Of a stretch of DNA of 64,000 bases, positions 39,501-47,222 are shown in pieces. Origin of the DNA: Bacillota bacterium (GTDB taxonomy: Bacteria > Bacillota > Clostridia > Lachnospirales > Lachnospiraceae); NCBI GenBank assembly GCA_023460575.1, contig JAEWPQ010000297.1:1-64000 (forward strand), read 5' to 3'. How positions within the stretch are numbered: position 1 is the first letter of the stretch; every line of letters begins with the position of its first letter. The notes below the pieces were generated by a model. That model made no database searches, was not told the DNA's origin, and saw nothing but the letters and a program-made list of their open reading frames with translations. Both the position numbers and the translations under genes were made by a program.

Positions 39501-42500
39501 TTTCTCAAAATCATGATAGAAAGCTTCCCTGAGAATTTGACTGTGGCAACGGCTTTGAATCGATTGAAATGAAATTTGTTTCGGTGTCTGATCCTCCTTC
39601 ACACCTACTGCCTTTCCCTGCATATGAACGCCTTGGTCTGTATATATTTGAAAGCTGCACCCTTGTTCTAATGGCTCTAAATCGATTTTCACAATTTCAT
39701 CACGATTATCCATTTTTATTGGCTGTAAGTAGGTTATTTCTTTTAGCAGTACCTTGGCTGACTGAAGGCTTAATTTTGAAGCAGTCTCTGCCATCTGAAG
39801 ATAGAATACTCCGGGTAACGTCTCAACACCATCTACTACATGGTCTCTTAGATAGAATTCACTTGGTTTCATATTCTTACAATAGCGTTGTTTTGCAAAG
39901 GTAGAACTATTTTCATCTAATATCGCATTTAGTTTTAGCTGTTTTTCTTCTTTTATAATAGGAGACCAATAACTCTTATGTTCAAATGGATACGTTGGCA
40001 GTGCCAGCTTTCTACCAATAACTTCCCATTTTGTCCAGTTTGTCTTCTTTTCATTTAAACAGTCCTTTCCTTCCCATAAGTTCTCCTGTTTTACGTTATA
40101 AACAAGATAACTGCCATTTTGATTATGCTGTACGAACTGATCTAATGCCATTTCTATCTCATTAATACTATGAGCTTCTATTACCAGCCTTTCATCAAAG
40201 ACTTCCTTTAAGCGAGAGGAATATATGAAATCTTGAAATGATATATCATATTCAGGTTCTGATTCTGTCATATCATTTTCTTTTGTCATTTTATTGATAT
40301 AAGCATTCACTTGATCCAATGTCCAGTCAATGGTCATCTCTCTGAAATCCAGTTTTTGCTCATACATGATTTGCAAAGATTGTACAAATCGCTGGAACAT
40401 AAGAAGGTCTAATCCATAGTCTTCTAAACTGTCATGACCATTTATACTTTCCACTGAAACATCTAAAAGCTGAGCTAACTTCTTTTGAGTTTCAGATTCT
40501 CCGATGAGACAGGACTGATTAATCTCAGTGACAGATTGTGTCTTTATTTTATGTTCTTTGATATATGTTAGAAAATCGATTGCATATGCTTCCAGTTGTT
40601 TTCTATTGCGTGCTGACAAAATAAATACGTCAGACCCACCACCCTCATTCACACACCTGTCATTGGTCTGCTTATATTCTTCCATAATTACATGAACGTT
40701 TAATCCCCCTGCACCAAAGGAACTGATTGCAGCTCTTCGTGGGATCACTACTCCTTCACTGTTTTTCGGTGCCCAATCCTGCAATTCGTGCTGTATATAA
40801 AATGGTGAATGATCAAACTCAATTCTGTCATTCGATACCTCACTATGCAGGGAGGGTACTAATTGTTCATGTTCCATTTGCAACAATACCTTTACAACAG
40901 ACGCAATTCCGGCACATGCTTCACCATGGCCGATATTTGCTTTCACAGAACCAATCGCGCAGAACTGTTTCTTCTTAGTAAATGCATTCCATGCCTTCGT
41001 CAGACCTGCAATCTCAATTGGATCTCCCAGTCTGGTACCAGTTCCATGTGCTTCTACATAGGAAATTGTCTCCGGGTTTACTCCTGATTTGATTAATGCA
41101 GTTTTGATCACCTTCGCCTGCTCATTTACACTTGGTACTGTGTAGCCATTTGTCATTCCATTATGATTTACAGCAGTAGCTTTGATAATGCCATAAATAT
41201 GATCTCTATCCTTTTCTGCCTGTTTTCGTGTTTTGAGTAAAAGTCCTCCAACACCTTCGCCAGGAACAAACCCATCTGCCTTTTCACCAAATGGTGAACA
41301 GATTCCTGATTCTGACAGCATCTTCATCTGGCTCATATAAATGAACTTGGCAGGATGCAGATAAAGATTTACACCACCTACAAAAGCCATTTGGGATTCC
41401 TGTGCTTTTAAGCTTTGACAAGCATAATGCAGTGCTGTCAGGGAAGAGGAGCAAGCCGTATCCACTGCAAGACTTGGACCTTTCCAATTCATGAAATATG
41501 AGATTCGATTGGCAATCGACCAGGACTCTGATTTGGCTATATCAGGATTACCTTTAAAGAGTTCTTCTCCGCCGATTAAGTTGTATGTATGGGTTGTCAC
41601 ACCTACAAATACTCCAACTTCATTATCGAATTTATCCTGCATGATCGTTTTGCTATAACCAGCTTTTTCAATAGTATTCCATGCTGTTTCTAAAAGCATT
41701 CTTTCTTGAGGATCCATCAATTCCGCTTCTTTCGGTGAGATGTGGAAAAACAATGCATCGAATTGATCAGCTTGATTTACAAAGCCTGCTGTCTGACAAT
41801 AGTATTTTCCATCTATACTATCCTCTGGATTCCCAGAATAATATTTTCCATTATCCCATCTATCCTTTGGCACCTTACAAATCAAATCTGCTCCAGCTTT
41901 CAGCTTCTCCCATAATTCACTAACGTCGTTGGCAGAAGCAAACTTTCCTTCAAATCCGATAATTGCAATATCGTCATCTTCCTCTCTTTTTTCTGAATCG
42001 TCCCTGGAAACAGTATTTTTCGCTGGTGCTGCCTCATATGCTTTTTCTACTGGTTGACTTGCAACTGCTGTTTGCAACTTTGCACTTAATTGTTCCCCAT
42101 AATTTTCAAGCATATAGTTTACTACTTCATCTACATTGTTACACTCAAACAGTATGGTTTTCCCGATCTTTCCAATGTCTTTTTGAACCATCTCTGTGAA
42201 CTGGCTGATGAGAATGGAATCAATGCACAGCTCTTCCAATGTAGTATCCCGGTTAATCGCTTCTGTACCTACTAAAGTACAAAGAATCCCCTTGATGTAT
42301 TGAAAAACATTTTCTTGTAATGGAACATTTTCTACCTGGATTACAGTTTCCTTTTGCCCAGGCTTCACATGTTCTGGTAATTTCACATTTTCACCGTATA
42401 CATATGCATAGCCTTTTCCATCACCTTGTAATGCAGACAATAGAATCTCTATTCCCTGCGTTTCTCCGATCGGTATCATTCCATAACGATGATTTAAGTG

Positions 42501-45500
42501 TTTTTGTACTCCTTCTGGCATTTTCATGCCAATATTCTCCCAGAGTGGCCATGCAATATCAATTGTTACACCATAGCACAGTCCCTCTTTTACTTTTTGA
42601 TTACGATACGCCGCATACTCCTCCATAAAACGGTTTGCCAAACAATAATCCGTCTGTCCAAGGCTTCCATAGTAAGCTGCAACAGAAGAATATAACAGGA
42701 TAAAGTCCAGTCTGTCATGCTCAAAGACTTGATCTAAGTTCATGCAGCCGATGACTTTCGATTCTAAGACATTCATAAACTGCTCAGTTGCTTTATTTCG
42801 AAAACTATTGTCATCATTTTTCCCAGCACTATGAATAATTCCATTTATAGTACCGTAAGATTCTTCAATCTGTGTTTTTAAATTTCTGACGCTGCTGATA
42901 TCACTGATATCACATTTCATATAAGTAACTCTGTTATCGTATTGGCGTGCAAGCTCCTGAACAGAATTGCTTGTATCACTTCTCCCGGCTACAATAATTT
43001 TTGAATTGGTTTCGGAAAGCATATAACGAACTGTTACGCTGCCTAATCCTCCTGCCCCTCCAAACACAAGATATAAGCCATCATTTCGAATCATGCTATT
43101 TCCTGATGTGGAGTTTCTTAAAAATGGAACTTCTCGTATCACTTGTTTAAAGCATTTACCATTTTCATGTAAAATGTATTCATTTCTACACTCTGGTATA
43201 AGCTTCAAACGATTGATGTTTTCATAACCAATCAATTGATAATGAAAGAAAGAACCATCTGGCGCGGCATATTCCATAGAAAGTGTTTGAAAAAAGCTTT
43301 CTAACGCACCAGCAACCATTTTTAGCCTTTGGTTTTTACTATCAAATGCATAAACGTAATTCAATGGTATATTCGCCTTAACAAAACTCTGACAACACTT
43401 TACGACTGTTTCAAAAAACTGTTTTTCTGTTTCTTCTACTCGTATGTCCAATATGTAAGTATCTGCTTCACAGGTAATGGTATCAATGGATTCTGTGGTA
43501 ATAACCCTGAATATGCAGTCTTTAATCTGTTCTGCTTCTTTCGTATCCTGTTGCTTATCGCATAACAAAATTATCTTTTTTTGTTCCAATGGACGAATCA
43601 TCACGTCATCCATTTCTTCCCATTCCCGTTTCAGACATATCAGCTTTTCATTTCTTTCTTTCCTCAGAGCGGTTGTCTTTACCCAATGTGAGTTTGCATT
43701 AAATTCGTAACCAGGAAGCGGAACCCTTCTTACATCTGCTCCCTCAAAATACGTATTCCATTCTATCTTTCCACCATTTACCCAGTCAGCACATAAGGAT
43801 TCATAATGGTCACTGTTGCTGCTAACCCCAGAACGATTGAGACAGATGCCGAAATGAATATTTTTGTATTCCCCATTAAGATATTCTCTCCATCTTGTCA
43901 CCAGTTCCTGCCTATTCTTCACGCACACGGCTAAACGTACCTGGAACTCTTCTCTACCATTTTGCAACGTATATGCAACATCATGAATCGATACTTGTGT
44001 ATGTTCTTCTAAGTAATCTGCCAGATTGCCAACCATCTTATCCAGCTGATCCTTCGTTTGTGCTGATAATGGGACAATAAGATAATTATCTGAATCTGAA
44101 CGTCTTTGTGACAGTCTGTATTCCTCTAATAAGACATGGGCATTAGAACCTCCAAATCCAAACGAACTAACGCCTGCTCTTCTTGGAATCTGACATCCAT
44201 TCATATCTATTTGTCTTTCCCAGGTCATTGTCTTATCTACTATATAAAATGGAGTATTCTCAAAATCTACCATAGGACTTAATTGATGGAAATTAATATT
44301 TCCAGGAAGCACCCCATTTTGCATAGAAAGCAGCACCTTAATGACACTTACAACTCCTGCTGCAGTTTCCAAATGTCCAATATTTGTTTTAACGGATCCT
44401 AAGCCGCATTTTGCGTTTTTGTTTATATGGCTGCTGCAAGCATCCTGATAAACAGAACGGAGTGCGTTTACTTCGACGGAATCTCCTAATACAGTCCCTG
44501 TTCCGTGTGTTTCTATATAGGTTACAGTATCAAAATCTATATTTGCTTCTTTATAAATTTTTTCCAGTAAATCCTTCTGAGCCGATGTATTTGGTGATGT
44601 TAGGGAGCTTGCATCTCCGCCATGATTTACACCAGAGGCTTTCACAATTCCATAGATATAGTCCTTATCCTCCAGTGCTTTTAGTAATGGTTTAATATAT
44701 AAGGTTCCGACACCTTCTCCTCTTACGAATCCATCTGCATTCTTATCAAATGCACTGCATTTTCCTGTTTTGGAAAGCATTCCTGCTTTATCAAATGCAA
44801 TATAAAGGGTTGGTGTTAATATAACATTTACTCCTGATACAATTGCAGCATCACATTGTTTATCCTGAATTGCGTTAATTGCCCGATTCAATGCAACTAA
44901 AGAACTGGAACAGGCTGTATCAATCGCCTCGCTGGGTCCATGAAAATCGAATAAATATGAAACTCTGTTTGCAGCAATGGAATGTGCCAGTCCCATAGAG
45001 CTATAAGCACTAATCTCCACATCATTTTTCAGACAGATATCGCTATATTCTGTACCAGCAATTCCAACAAAGACACCTGTATTACTGCCCCGTAATGAAG
45101 AAGGGGAATGTCCTGCATTTTCTAAGGTAGTCCATATACTTTCCAGTAATAGTCTCTGCTGAGGATTCATATAATTTGCTTCATTTGGAGTTATGCCAAA
45201 TAGTTTCTCATCAAATTTATCAACTCCATCTATAAATCCACCCCAGATAACCGTTGTCTTATTTTTCCCCAATGTATCTTCATCCCAGTAATCTTCCCAT
45301 TTCCATCTTTCTTCTGGGATTTCAGTAATTAAGTTATCTTGATTCTTCAAGTGGTTCCAAAATTCATATATATTCTTGCTCTTTGGAAATTTTCCTCCAA
45401 TTCCAACAATAGCAATATCCTGTGATTCCTCCGTTTCACTGTTAACTTTTTTCCTGATTGTCTCTGGCAGACAGCTTTTTGGAAGTTCACATCTGCTAAG

Positions 45501-47222
45501 CATTTCCTGTTTGTAATTCGCAACCAGAAAGTTTGCTAATGTGGAAAACTTTGTGTACTCAAAAAGTATGGAAGGTAACAATTTCACTTTATAATGATAA
45601 TTAATTGCATTTATAAATTCTATGGAAGTTATGGAATCAAATCCATAACCAGAAAACTTTCCGTTTTCCTGAAAGGTACTATTCTCTTCATGAAGAACCC
45701 CGGCCGCCTTTTCTTTAAGTACCTTCATGACTGCATCTACTATGGCAGCTTTGTCAAATACAAGGTTCTCAGTTCCCATGTTCTCTGCACTCTTTTGTTT
45801 TAATAAAACATCAGAATCTCCATTTATTACAATTACTGCATCTTGTTTTAATCCGTACAATTCTTCTATGAGCTCATATTGACGTTGTCCTTCTAATGGA
45901 ATCAGACCTTTTGTTCGCTCCATTAATTCCTGATTTGCCTGTTCCATCTTCATTCCCCCATTTAAGAAGAATGGCCATGCAATACTTAAGGTGCGTCCAC
46001 TACGTTTTCCGTTTTTTTGCATTCTTGTTCGATAAGCTGCATATGCACTAAGATATCCATTGGCATAGGCATAATCACTTTGCCCCATAGATGGAATGAA
46101 AGCTGCAAGAGAAGAATACATCACAAAGAAGTCAAGGTCTTCTTCTGCAAACTCTTGATCCAAGTTTTGTACTGTCTGTACTTTTGTTTGTATTACGCTC
46201 CTTGAATATTGTAAATCTTTATCTTTTAGAAGACTGTCATTGGCAATTCCTGTGCAGATAAAGATTCCATTTAAATTAATTCCTCTACTCTTTAACTGCT
46301 TTTTGATTTGTGTGACCTCTTCTAAAATGCTCGTATCACAGGTAAAATAGGTAACTCCATCAGGAACTTGTTTTTCGGCACTTCTTCCACAACAAATGAC
46401 ATTTGCACCTTTTTCCAGAAGAATCGTCGTTAGTATATTTCCAAGTCCACCAGCTCCTCCAGCTATCAGGTAGGTTCCATTACTTTTGACGCAGGCTATT
46501 CGTTCTTGAGCATTAAGTAATTGAAAGGTTTTCACAAAACGCTTTCCTTCCTGGTATCGAATCTGCGCTGCTACTTTTCTTCCAAGTTCTTGTTTCAGGA
46601 TTTTCAAGATTACATTCATATCTTGTGTTTCAAAAGAAATAGATTTACCAACAAGCATGGAGGTTTCCTCTTCAAGTGATTTGAATATGGAATAGACTGC
46701 CTTTTGGGCTGCGTTACTTCGATTTTCTTCTTCCTTATAACAATATATAATTTGTATGTTCTTTTTTAACGTAAAATTAAGTATCTGTTTTCCAATGTTT
46801 AATATAGAATATCCACTGTCCTCCAGATCCTCATCGTCAGAAGTATTTAAAGACCATAAATGTACTATTGCATCTGGCTTCTTATTATCTGTCAGTATAT
46901 TTTGGAATACTGTTTTATAATCCGATTCCTGTTTATGATTGATACAATATTCTGTTTCAGAGATACGGCGATACTGGTTTCCTTTGGTAATGAATATAAA
47001 TTCGTTACCGGAAAATTCTGTTTCAAATAGTTGTTTCATTTGAGGATCGCAGAAGAAAATAATCTTGCAGCTATTTTCAGTCCCATCTTCTATTCTTTCT
47101 TCTATCCAGTCTTCCATGTAATACTTAATCTTTGAAAATAACTGCTTTATCCTTAAGGTACCTTCTTTTGGTGAAAGTTCCCCACATTGAACCATTTTTA
47201 AAATCTCTGATTTGCTATTCAT
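33516..47222 (-). CDS. trans-AT polyketide synthase, second subunit (end of module 2, modules 3-5)
   Basis: This 4568-aa multienzyme begins with a docking helix (SEILKMVQCGELSPKEGTLR) and directly continues with a KR and ACP, finishing the module whose KS and DH lie at the end of the first subunit. It then carries KS3-KR-ACP, KS4-[ACP-like]-DH-KR-ACP and KS5-cMT-ACP-ACP, and ends in a helical tail (LSALLEQYEADEIDLEDIIN) that probably docks to the third subunit. No AT domain is present. Its ATG overlaps the stop of the first synthase as ATGA, with AGGAG upstream, which indicates translational coupling and supports the colinear order. Confidence 0.96.
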   Translation of the reverse strand: MNSKSEILKMVQCGELSPKEGTLRIKQLFSKIKYYMEDWIEERIEDGTENSCKIIFFCDPQMKQLFETEFSGNEFIFITKGNQYRRISETEYCINHKQESDYKTVFQNILTDNKKPDAIVHLWSLNTSDDEDLEDSGYSILNIGKQILNFTLKKNIQIIYCYKEEENRSNAAQKAVYSIFKSLEEETSMLVGKSISFETQDMNVILKILKQELGRKVAAQIRYQEGKRFVKTFQLLNAQERIACVKSNGTYLIAGGAGGLGNILTTILLEKGANVICCGRSAEKQVPDGVTYFTCDTSILEEVTQIKKQLKSRGINLNGIFICTGIANDSLLKDKDLQYSRSVIQTKVQTVQNLDQEFAEEDLDFFVMYSSLAAFIPSMGQSDYAYANGYLSAYAAYRTRMQKNGKRSGRTLSIAWPFFLNGGMKMEQANQELMERTKGLIPLEGQRQYELIEELYGLKQDAVIVINGDSDVLLKQKSAENMGTENLVFDKAAIVDAVMKVLKEKAAGVLHEENSTFQENGKFSGYGFDSITSIEFINAINYHYKVKLLPSILFEYTKFSTLANFLVANYKQEMLSRCELPKSCLPETIRKKVNSETEESQDIAIVGIGGKFPKSKNIYEFWNHLKNQDNLITEIPEERWKWEDYWDEDTLGKNKTTVIWGGFIDGVDKFDEKLFGITPNEANYMNPQQRLLLESIWTTLENAGHSPSSLRGSNTGVFVGIAGTEYSDICLKNDVEISAYSSMGLAHSIAANRVSYLFDFHGPSEAIDTACSSSLVALNRAINAIQDKQCDAAIVSGVNVILTPTLYIAFDKAGMLSKTGKCSAFDKNADGFVRGEGVGTLYIKPLLKALEDKDYIYGIVKASGVNHGGDASSLTSPNTSAQKDLLEKIYKEANIDFDTVTYIETHGTGTVLGDSVEVNALRSVYQDACSSHINKNAKCGLGSVKTNIGHLETAAGVVSVIKVLLSMQNGVLPGNINFHQLSPMVDFENTPFYIVDKTMTWERQIDMNGCQIPRRAGVSSFGFGGSNAHVLLEEYRLSQRRSDSDNYLIVPLSAQTKDQLDKMVGNLADYLEEHTQVSIHDVAYTLQNGREEFQVRLAVCVKNRQELVTRWREYLNGEYKNIHFGICLNRSGVSSNSDHYESLCADWVNGGKIEWNTYFEGADVRRVPLPGYEFNANSHWVKTTALRKERNEKLICLKREWEEMDDVMIRPLEQKKIILLCDKQQDTKEAEQIKDCIFRVITTESIDTITCEADTYILDIRVEETEKQFFETVVKCCQSFVKANIPLNYVYAFDSKNQRLKMVAGALESFFQTLSMEYAAPDGSFFHYQLIGYENINRLKLIPECRNEYILHENGKCFKQVIREVPFLRNSTSGNSMIRNDGLYLVFGGAGGLGSVTVRYMLSETNSKIIVAGRSDTSNSVQELARQYDNRVTYMKCDISDISSVRNLKTQIEESYGTINGIIHSAGKNDDNSFRNKATEQFMNVLESKVIGCMNLDQVFEHDRLDFILLYSSVAAYYGSLGQTDYCLANRFMEEYAAYRNQKVKEGLCYGVTIDIAWPLWENIGMKMPEGVQKHLNHRYGMIPIGETQGIEILLSALQGDGKGYAYVYGENVKLPEHVKPGQKETVIQVENVPLQENVFQYIKGILCTLVGTEAINRDTTLEELCIDSILISQFTEMVQKDIGKIGKTILFECNNVDEVVNYMLENYGEQLSAKLQTAVASQPVEKAYEAAPAKNTVSRDDSEKREEDDDIAIIGFEGKFASANDVSELWEKLKAGADLICKVPKDRWDNGKYYSGNPEDSIDGKYYCQTAGFVNQADQFDALFFHISPKEAELMDPQERMLLETAWNTIEKAGYSKTIMQDKFDNEVGVFVGVTTHTYNLIGGEELFKGNPDIAKSESWSIANRISYFMNWKGPSLAVDTACSSSLTALHYACQSLKAQESQMAFVGGVNLYLHPAKFIYMSQMKMLSESGICSPFGEKADGFVPGEGVGGLLLKTRKQAEKDRDHIYGIIKATAVNHNGMTNGYTVPSVNEQAKVIKTALIKSGVNPETISYVEAHGTGTRLGDPIEIAGLTKAWNAFTKKKQFCAIGSVKANIGHGEACAGIASVVKVLLQMEHEQLVPSLHSEVSNDRIEFDHSPFYIQHELQDWAPKNSEGVVIPRRAAISSFGAGGLNVHVIMEEYKQTNDRCVNEGGGSDVFILSARNRKQLEAYAIDFLTYIKEHKIKTQSVTEINQSCLIGESETQKKLAQLLDVSVESINGHDSLEDYGLDLLMFQRFVQSLQIMYEQKLDFREMTIDWTLDQVNAYINKMTKENDMTESEPEYDISFQDFIYSSRLKEVFDERLVIEAHSINEIEMALDQFVQHNQNGSYLVYNVKQENLWEGKDCLNEKKTNWTKWEVIGRKLALPTYPFEHKSYWSPIIKEEKQLKLNAILDENSSTFAKQRYCKNMKPSEFYLRDHVVDGVETLPGVFYLQMAETASKLSLQSAKVLLKEITYLQPIKMDNRDEIVKIDLEPLEQGCSFQIYTDQGVHMQGKAVGVKEDQTPKQISFQSIQSRCHSQILREAFYHDFEKQGIHYGRTFQCVHSLSYGIDEILAEIILSEGSEPLEKYPLHPSILDGALQATAAFRKICNKVENETFIPFGMREVHICQPLKEHCFAYVHNMKLVSEMLICDIYLVDGEGNVLVELCELSFRILMANQNSREHVQIHYYVTQWKPAEIQFPIKAKQKILLFHNEEEISEELTQFFDIISVRAAHSYNKNSASEYRICQEKPEDYTRLLQDLQNDNIGSFQIIYAWADRYPEPLEKQYSEYVKCGIQSIFNLCKAVQMDPEERKVMIQVINRERDGMQNPFFTALSGFLKTVHLENERIKVKVISFAEQDNRIGRLLADEINCEDREMEVSYVDGLRQIKDIKEIQMQKLPAKGFERKNCVYLITGALGGLARLMIREICKLDNDAKFILTDILEPGAKSKEITDEIVEAGKEVLYMQADLTVKEDVQKVVKAGHERFQNIHSIIHAAGLIQDEIFRNKQFATLEKVMAPKVFGTLNLDFATKEEPLESFVLFSSLAALGNAGQCDYAFANEFLVQFGKMRNQQTGKGERSGKTLVMNWPLWSGGGMKTDKQTQELFEHFGMQPLDSDKGIQALHISMCNMYEQVIVTQGNEKLISKKLKSMFLRRGETKSKHQQCIINGDLVKRQFTAKVDKFMRDLLKIDEEIDLSEEISDYGFDSISITQLVNMINRFYGLDLLPTNVFEYNTIQEFINHIYASNEELIASVYEQEVEEKVMSQQEENTVEERDSIMNEDKILEKVWGSNSLEKEPIAIVGMSCVMPGADNVEEFWSNLINQKNVITEIPADRWNWRKLYGDSKQEADKTLVNKAGFIKNIAEFDEELFGISNREAAFMDPVQRIVLEQSYLALEDAGIKREVIKDSNTGVYIGLVSMEYYELATQNNKAIDPYLSTGNSRAVTANRLSYLYGLRGPSEVIDTACSSSIVAVERAIDDIRLGKCDMAIAGGVNEILSSQVHIAYSRTGMLSPDGICKTFDDSADGYGRGEGCAIMILKPLSKAVEAGDNIHTIILGSAINHTGHVNTLTTPNPAAQTEVIAKAVEEAQVPFQSIGYIETHGTGTKLGDPIEITGLKNAEEILNQDKLSHPCVLGSVKTNIGHLEGAAGIAGMIKAVNALKHNLIPANMHFTKQNQYIDFENTGFTIAVQNTVFPIEYDKNGNCYPRRAGISSFGFGGVNAHIILEEYENHYCDIDENEAMHVLTLSGRTGELLQSYKESIKLWIQEHKEQLLKNRGLWKSMTYTLQEAKEMQSYRMAIVFRTIEELMEQLSNPGQSAMNNRIYRGTVNTKDKSTVKLTPDMSSEEMAQAFVTVNHISWKDCYQNTQKKVSLPNRKLNKKIHWYQAMSISETVEDVVREYVMVPEELTCLKERFEKDMSELEDYCAMLIMREFTRRDIFVQLKEEYSISKLRGELHVTSKYERLFKGLFEVLSAQGYLSIQDDFATVTKRGMAPEVQGSVQCDDSFLKQHEGIQPHIHLLNHCMPHLMEIMNGSVMATDILFPNSNMELVKSVYANNPGADYYNLLVVKTVTAYIKEVRKKEPERTIRILEAGAGTGGTSKSVVEKIAELDSNISYTYTDMGNAFINYGKNAYGKIYKFMEFKLLNVEMDPVQQGYEPYSYDLIIGANVFHATKDLSNCMKNMKTLLKPSGWIIVNEITKIQAFLTLTFGLTTGWWLFEDEQIRLHGGPLLSLNNWDNLFTHLGFESVMGVDTMLSERTVPQEVVVARNSNGVVDQPASETNEKKTDQDKQPQKMEKSVTKDKDSEYLEQYIRMKVVESMAETLMVEPETIQITVPYTEYGVDSILGTECINTINKTLEISVDATELFNRTDIIELSSYILEQYYEELMQRDEIKVYIRQHETFLVQPDNGSADMEYLEQYIREKVVENMAATLMVEPETIDVTAPYAEYGVDSILGTDCMNAINKTLGVSVDTSELFNRTDINKLSCYIAQQYYDELMQRDEVKDFVTGYKLSALLEQYEADEIDLEDIINKVEIEYGKKRY
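33633..37262 (-). other. PKS module 5: KS-cMT-ACP-ACP
   Basis: The KS is intact (DTACSSSI near residue 3491, ETHGTGT, NIGHLEG). A C-methyltransferase spans about residues 3890-4290, with SAM motif LEAGAGTGGTS and a following IIGANVFHAT. There is no KR or DH, so an alpha-methyl (or gem-dimethyl) beta-keto intermediate is predicted. Two carriers, each with YGVDSILGT (near residues 4369 and 4478), follow. The position six residues after Ser is Cys, so these are not classical beta-branching ACPs. Confidence 0.88.
33637..34240 (-). repeat. Direct repeat encoding the tandem ACPs of module 5
   Basis: Two units (about 33637-33910 and 33967-34240) align with a constant offset of 330 bp. They share long identical stretches, such as CAGGTTCCACCATTAA and ATACTGTTCCAGGTA. 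DNA-level identity is much higher than between the other carriers here, which indicates a fairly recent in-frame duplication or gene conversion of one ACP. Confidence 0.85.
37398..41960 (-). other. PKS module 4: KS-[ACP-like]-DH-KR-ACP
   Basis: The KS is intact (DTACSSSL near residue 1923, EAHGTGT, NIGHGEA). In the KS-DH linker there is an ACP-like stretch in which the Ser motif reads YGLDLL (near residue 2272), so it cannot carry phosphopantetheine. The DH has His 2461 in RDHVVDG and Asp 2620 in LHPSILDGALQ. The KR site reads ITGALGGLA (final Gly to Ala), with CDYAFAN. The carrier is YGFDSI near residue 3232. A double bond is expected. Confidence 0.87.
42078..45416 (-). other. PKS module 3: KS-KR-ACP
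   Basis: The KS is intact (DTACSSSL near residue 771, ETHGTGT, NIGHLET). No DH lies between the KS linker and the KR. The KR has GGAGGLG, TDYCLAN and Asp after HSAG (KNDD), predicting a B-type alcohol. The carrier reads LCIDSI near residue 1668, where the usual Gly is Cys but the Ser is intact. The hydroxyl may survive, or be dehydrated by the DH of module 4. Confidence 0.87.
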
